Part shown: piece by piece, positions 5,161 through 5,507 of the stretch
Numbering within the stretch: the first letter of the stretch is position 1
Layout of the letters: each line of letters begins with the position of its first letter
Assembly (NCBI RefSeq): GCF_937997465.1
Contig: NZ_CALKTQ010000073.1
Location: forward strand, 1-5,507
DNA length: 5,507 nt
Direction: 5' to 3'
Origin: an uncultured Campylobacter sp.
GTDB taxonomy: Bacteria > Campylobacterota > Campylobacteria > Campylobacterales > Campylobacteraceae
Position numbers and translations under genes: made by a program
Notes under the pieces: model-generated
Told to the model about the DNA's origin: nothing
The model's input: only the letters and a program-made list of their open reading frames with translations
The model's database searches: none

Positions 5161-5507
5161 TTATTTTTTGTTTTTGTAAAGTTTTCTAAAATCGGCGCAA
5201 GCTCCCCTAGAGCCGTAGTCGCAAGCCAGCCCGTAAAAATCCATCGCCTTCGTCTCGTCTTTTTTTACGCCATCGCCCCTTTCGTACATATCAGCTAGCG
5301 CGTGGCAGCCGCTCGCGTCCTCGTACTTGCATGCGGTTTCGTAAAATTTAGACGCTTTGGCTAAATTTTGCTCGGTGCCCCTGCCCTCGTCGTAGTATCC
5401 GGCCACTCTCGCGCATGCGGCGCCTACTTTGCCCTCGCAAGCTTTTTCGTGAAATTTCATCGCCTTTTTATAGTCCGTTTCCTGTCCGGCCTGTCCGCTT
5501 TCGTAGA
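5161..5507 (-). CDS. Sel1-repeat (Hcp-like) cysteine-rich protein, C-terminal part, cut by window edge
   Basis: The frame is open to the window edge, so the 5' end is missing. In-frame codons run from 5505 to the TAA at 5163-5161, giving 114 visible residues. The methionine at 5460-5458 is internal, because the residues before it (YESGQAGQETDYKKA) are normal Sel1 repeat sequence. Three repeats are visible, with cysteine pairs 23/31, 59/67 and 95/103 (window numbering), all C-x7-C. The middle part, YYDEGRGTEQNLAKASKFYETAC, is a canonical Sel1 unit. The C-terminal cap YGLACDYGSRGACADFRKLYK closely resembles that of the third gene of the set (YGISCDYGYTEGCVKFREL), pointing to tandem duplication. 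If it matches its neighbours, about two repeats and a signal peptide lie outside the window. The promoter for the set is also outside. Confidence 0.88.
   Translation of the reverse strand, partial: YESGQAGQETDYKKAMKFHEKACEGKVGAACARVAGYYDEGRGTEQNLAKASKFYETACKYEDASGCHALADMYERGDGVKKDETKAMDFYGLACDYGSRGACADFRKLYKNKK

Noticed and set aside
5161..5460. Treating the methionine at 5460-5458 as the start of the first Sel1 gene.
   Set aside because: The frame continues upstream to the window edge with good Sel1 repeat residues, there is no ribosome site before that ATG, and the shorter protein would lack a signal peptide.

Overview
This window looks like the chromosome of a Campylobacter-type epsilonproteobacterium. 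The inference rests on AAAGGA ribosome sites with 6-nt spacing, the groES-groEL order beside a long divergent periplasmic protein gene, cysteine-paired Sel1 (Hcp-like) secreted proteins, and very frequent AAATTTGA-type words. The coding regions are richer in G+C than I would expect for C. jejuni, which points to the C. rectus/showae/curvus/concisus side of the genus. Species cannot be settled from this window.

Layout. (1) Positions 1-516, minus strand: the 5' part of groEL, cut by the window edge, preceded by complete groES. (2) Positions 517-688: a divergent control region. It holds a full-consensus sigma-70 promoter for groES, a CIRCE-like HrcA operator just downstream of its -10 box, and a -10 box for the plus-strand gene. 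(3) Positions 689-3286, plus strand: an 865-residue membrane-anchored AsmA-like protein built from about four 173-180-residue repeats. (4) Positions 3287-3864: no convincing gene. The first 350 bases carry 14 copies of the palindromic octamer YAAATTTR, about 27 bases apart and separated by GC-rich spacers. Several neighbouring copies form hairpins whose inner stems also pair. The rest holds nested inverted repeats and ends in a hairpin/T-tract terminator between the converging transcription units. (5) Positions 3865-5507, minus strand: three tandem Sel1-repeat genes with paired cysteines, probably one operon with 9-base gaps and stop codons embedded in the next Shine-Dalgarno site. The first gene is cut by the window edge.

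How it fits together. GroES/GroEL form the cytoplasmic folding chamber and are probably repressed by HrcA until heat stress. The AsmA-like protein and the Sel1 proteins are envelope or periplasmic proteins. Nothing in the sequence links their functions directly. The least explained part is the AAATTT array and its hairpins, which would form a long 3' untranslated region of the AsmA-like transcript if the only terminator is the one at 3843-3866.
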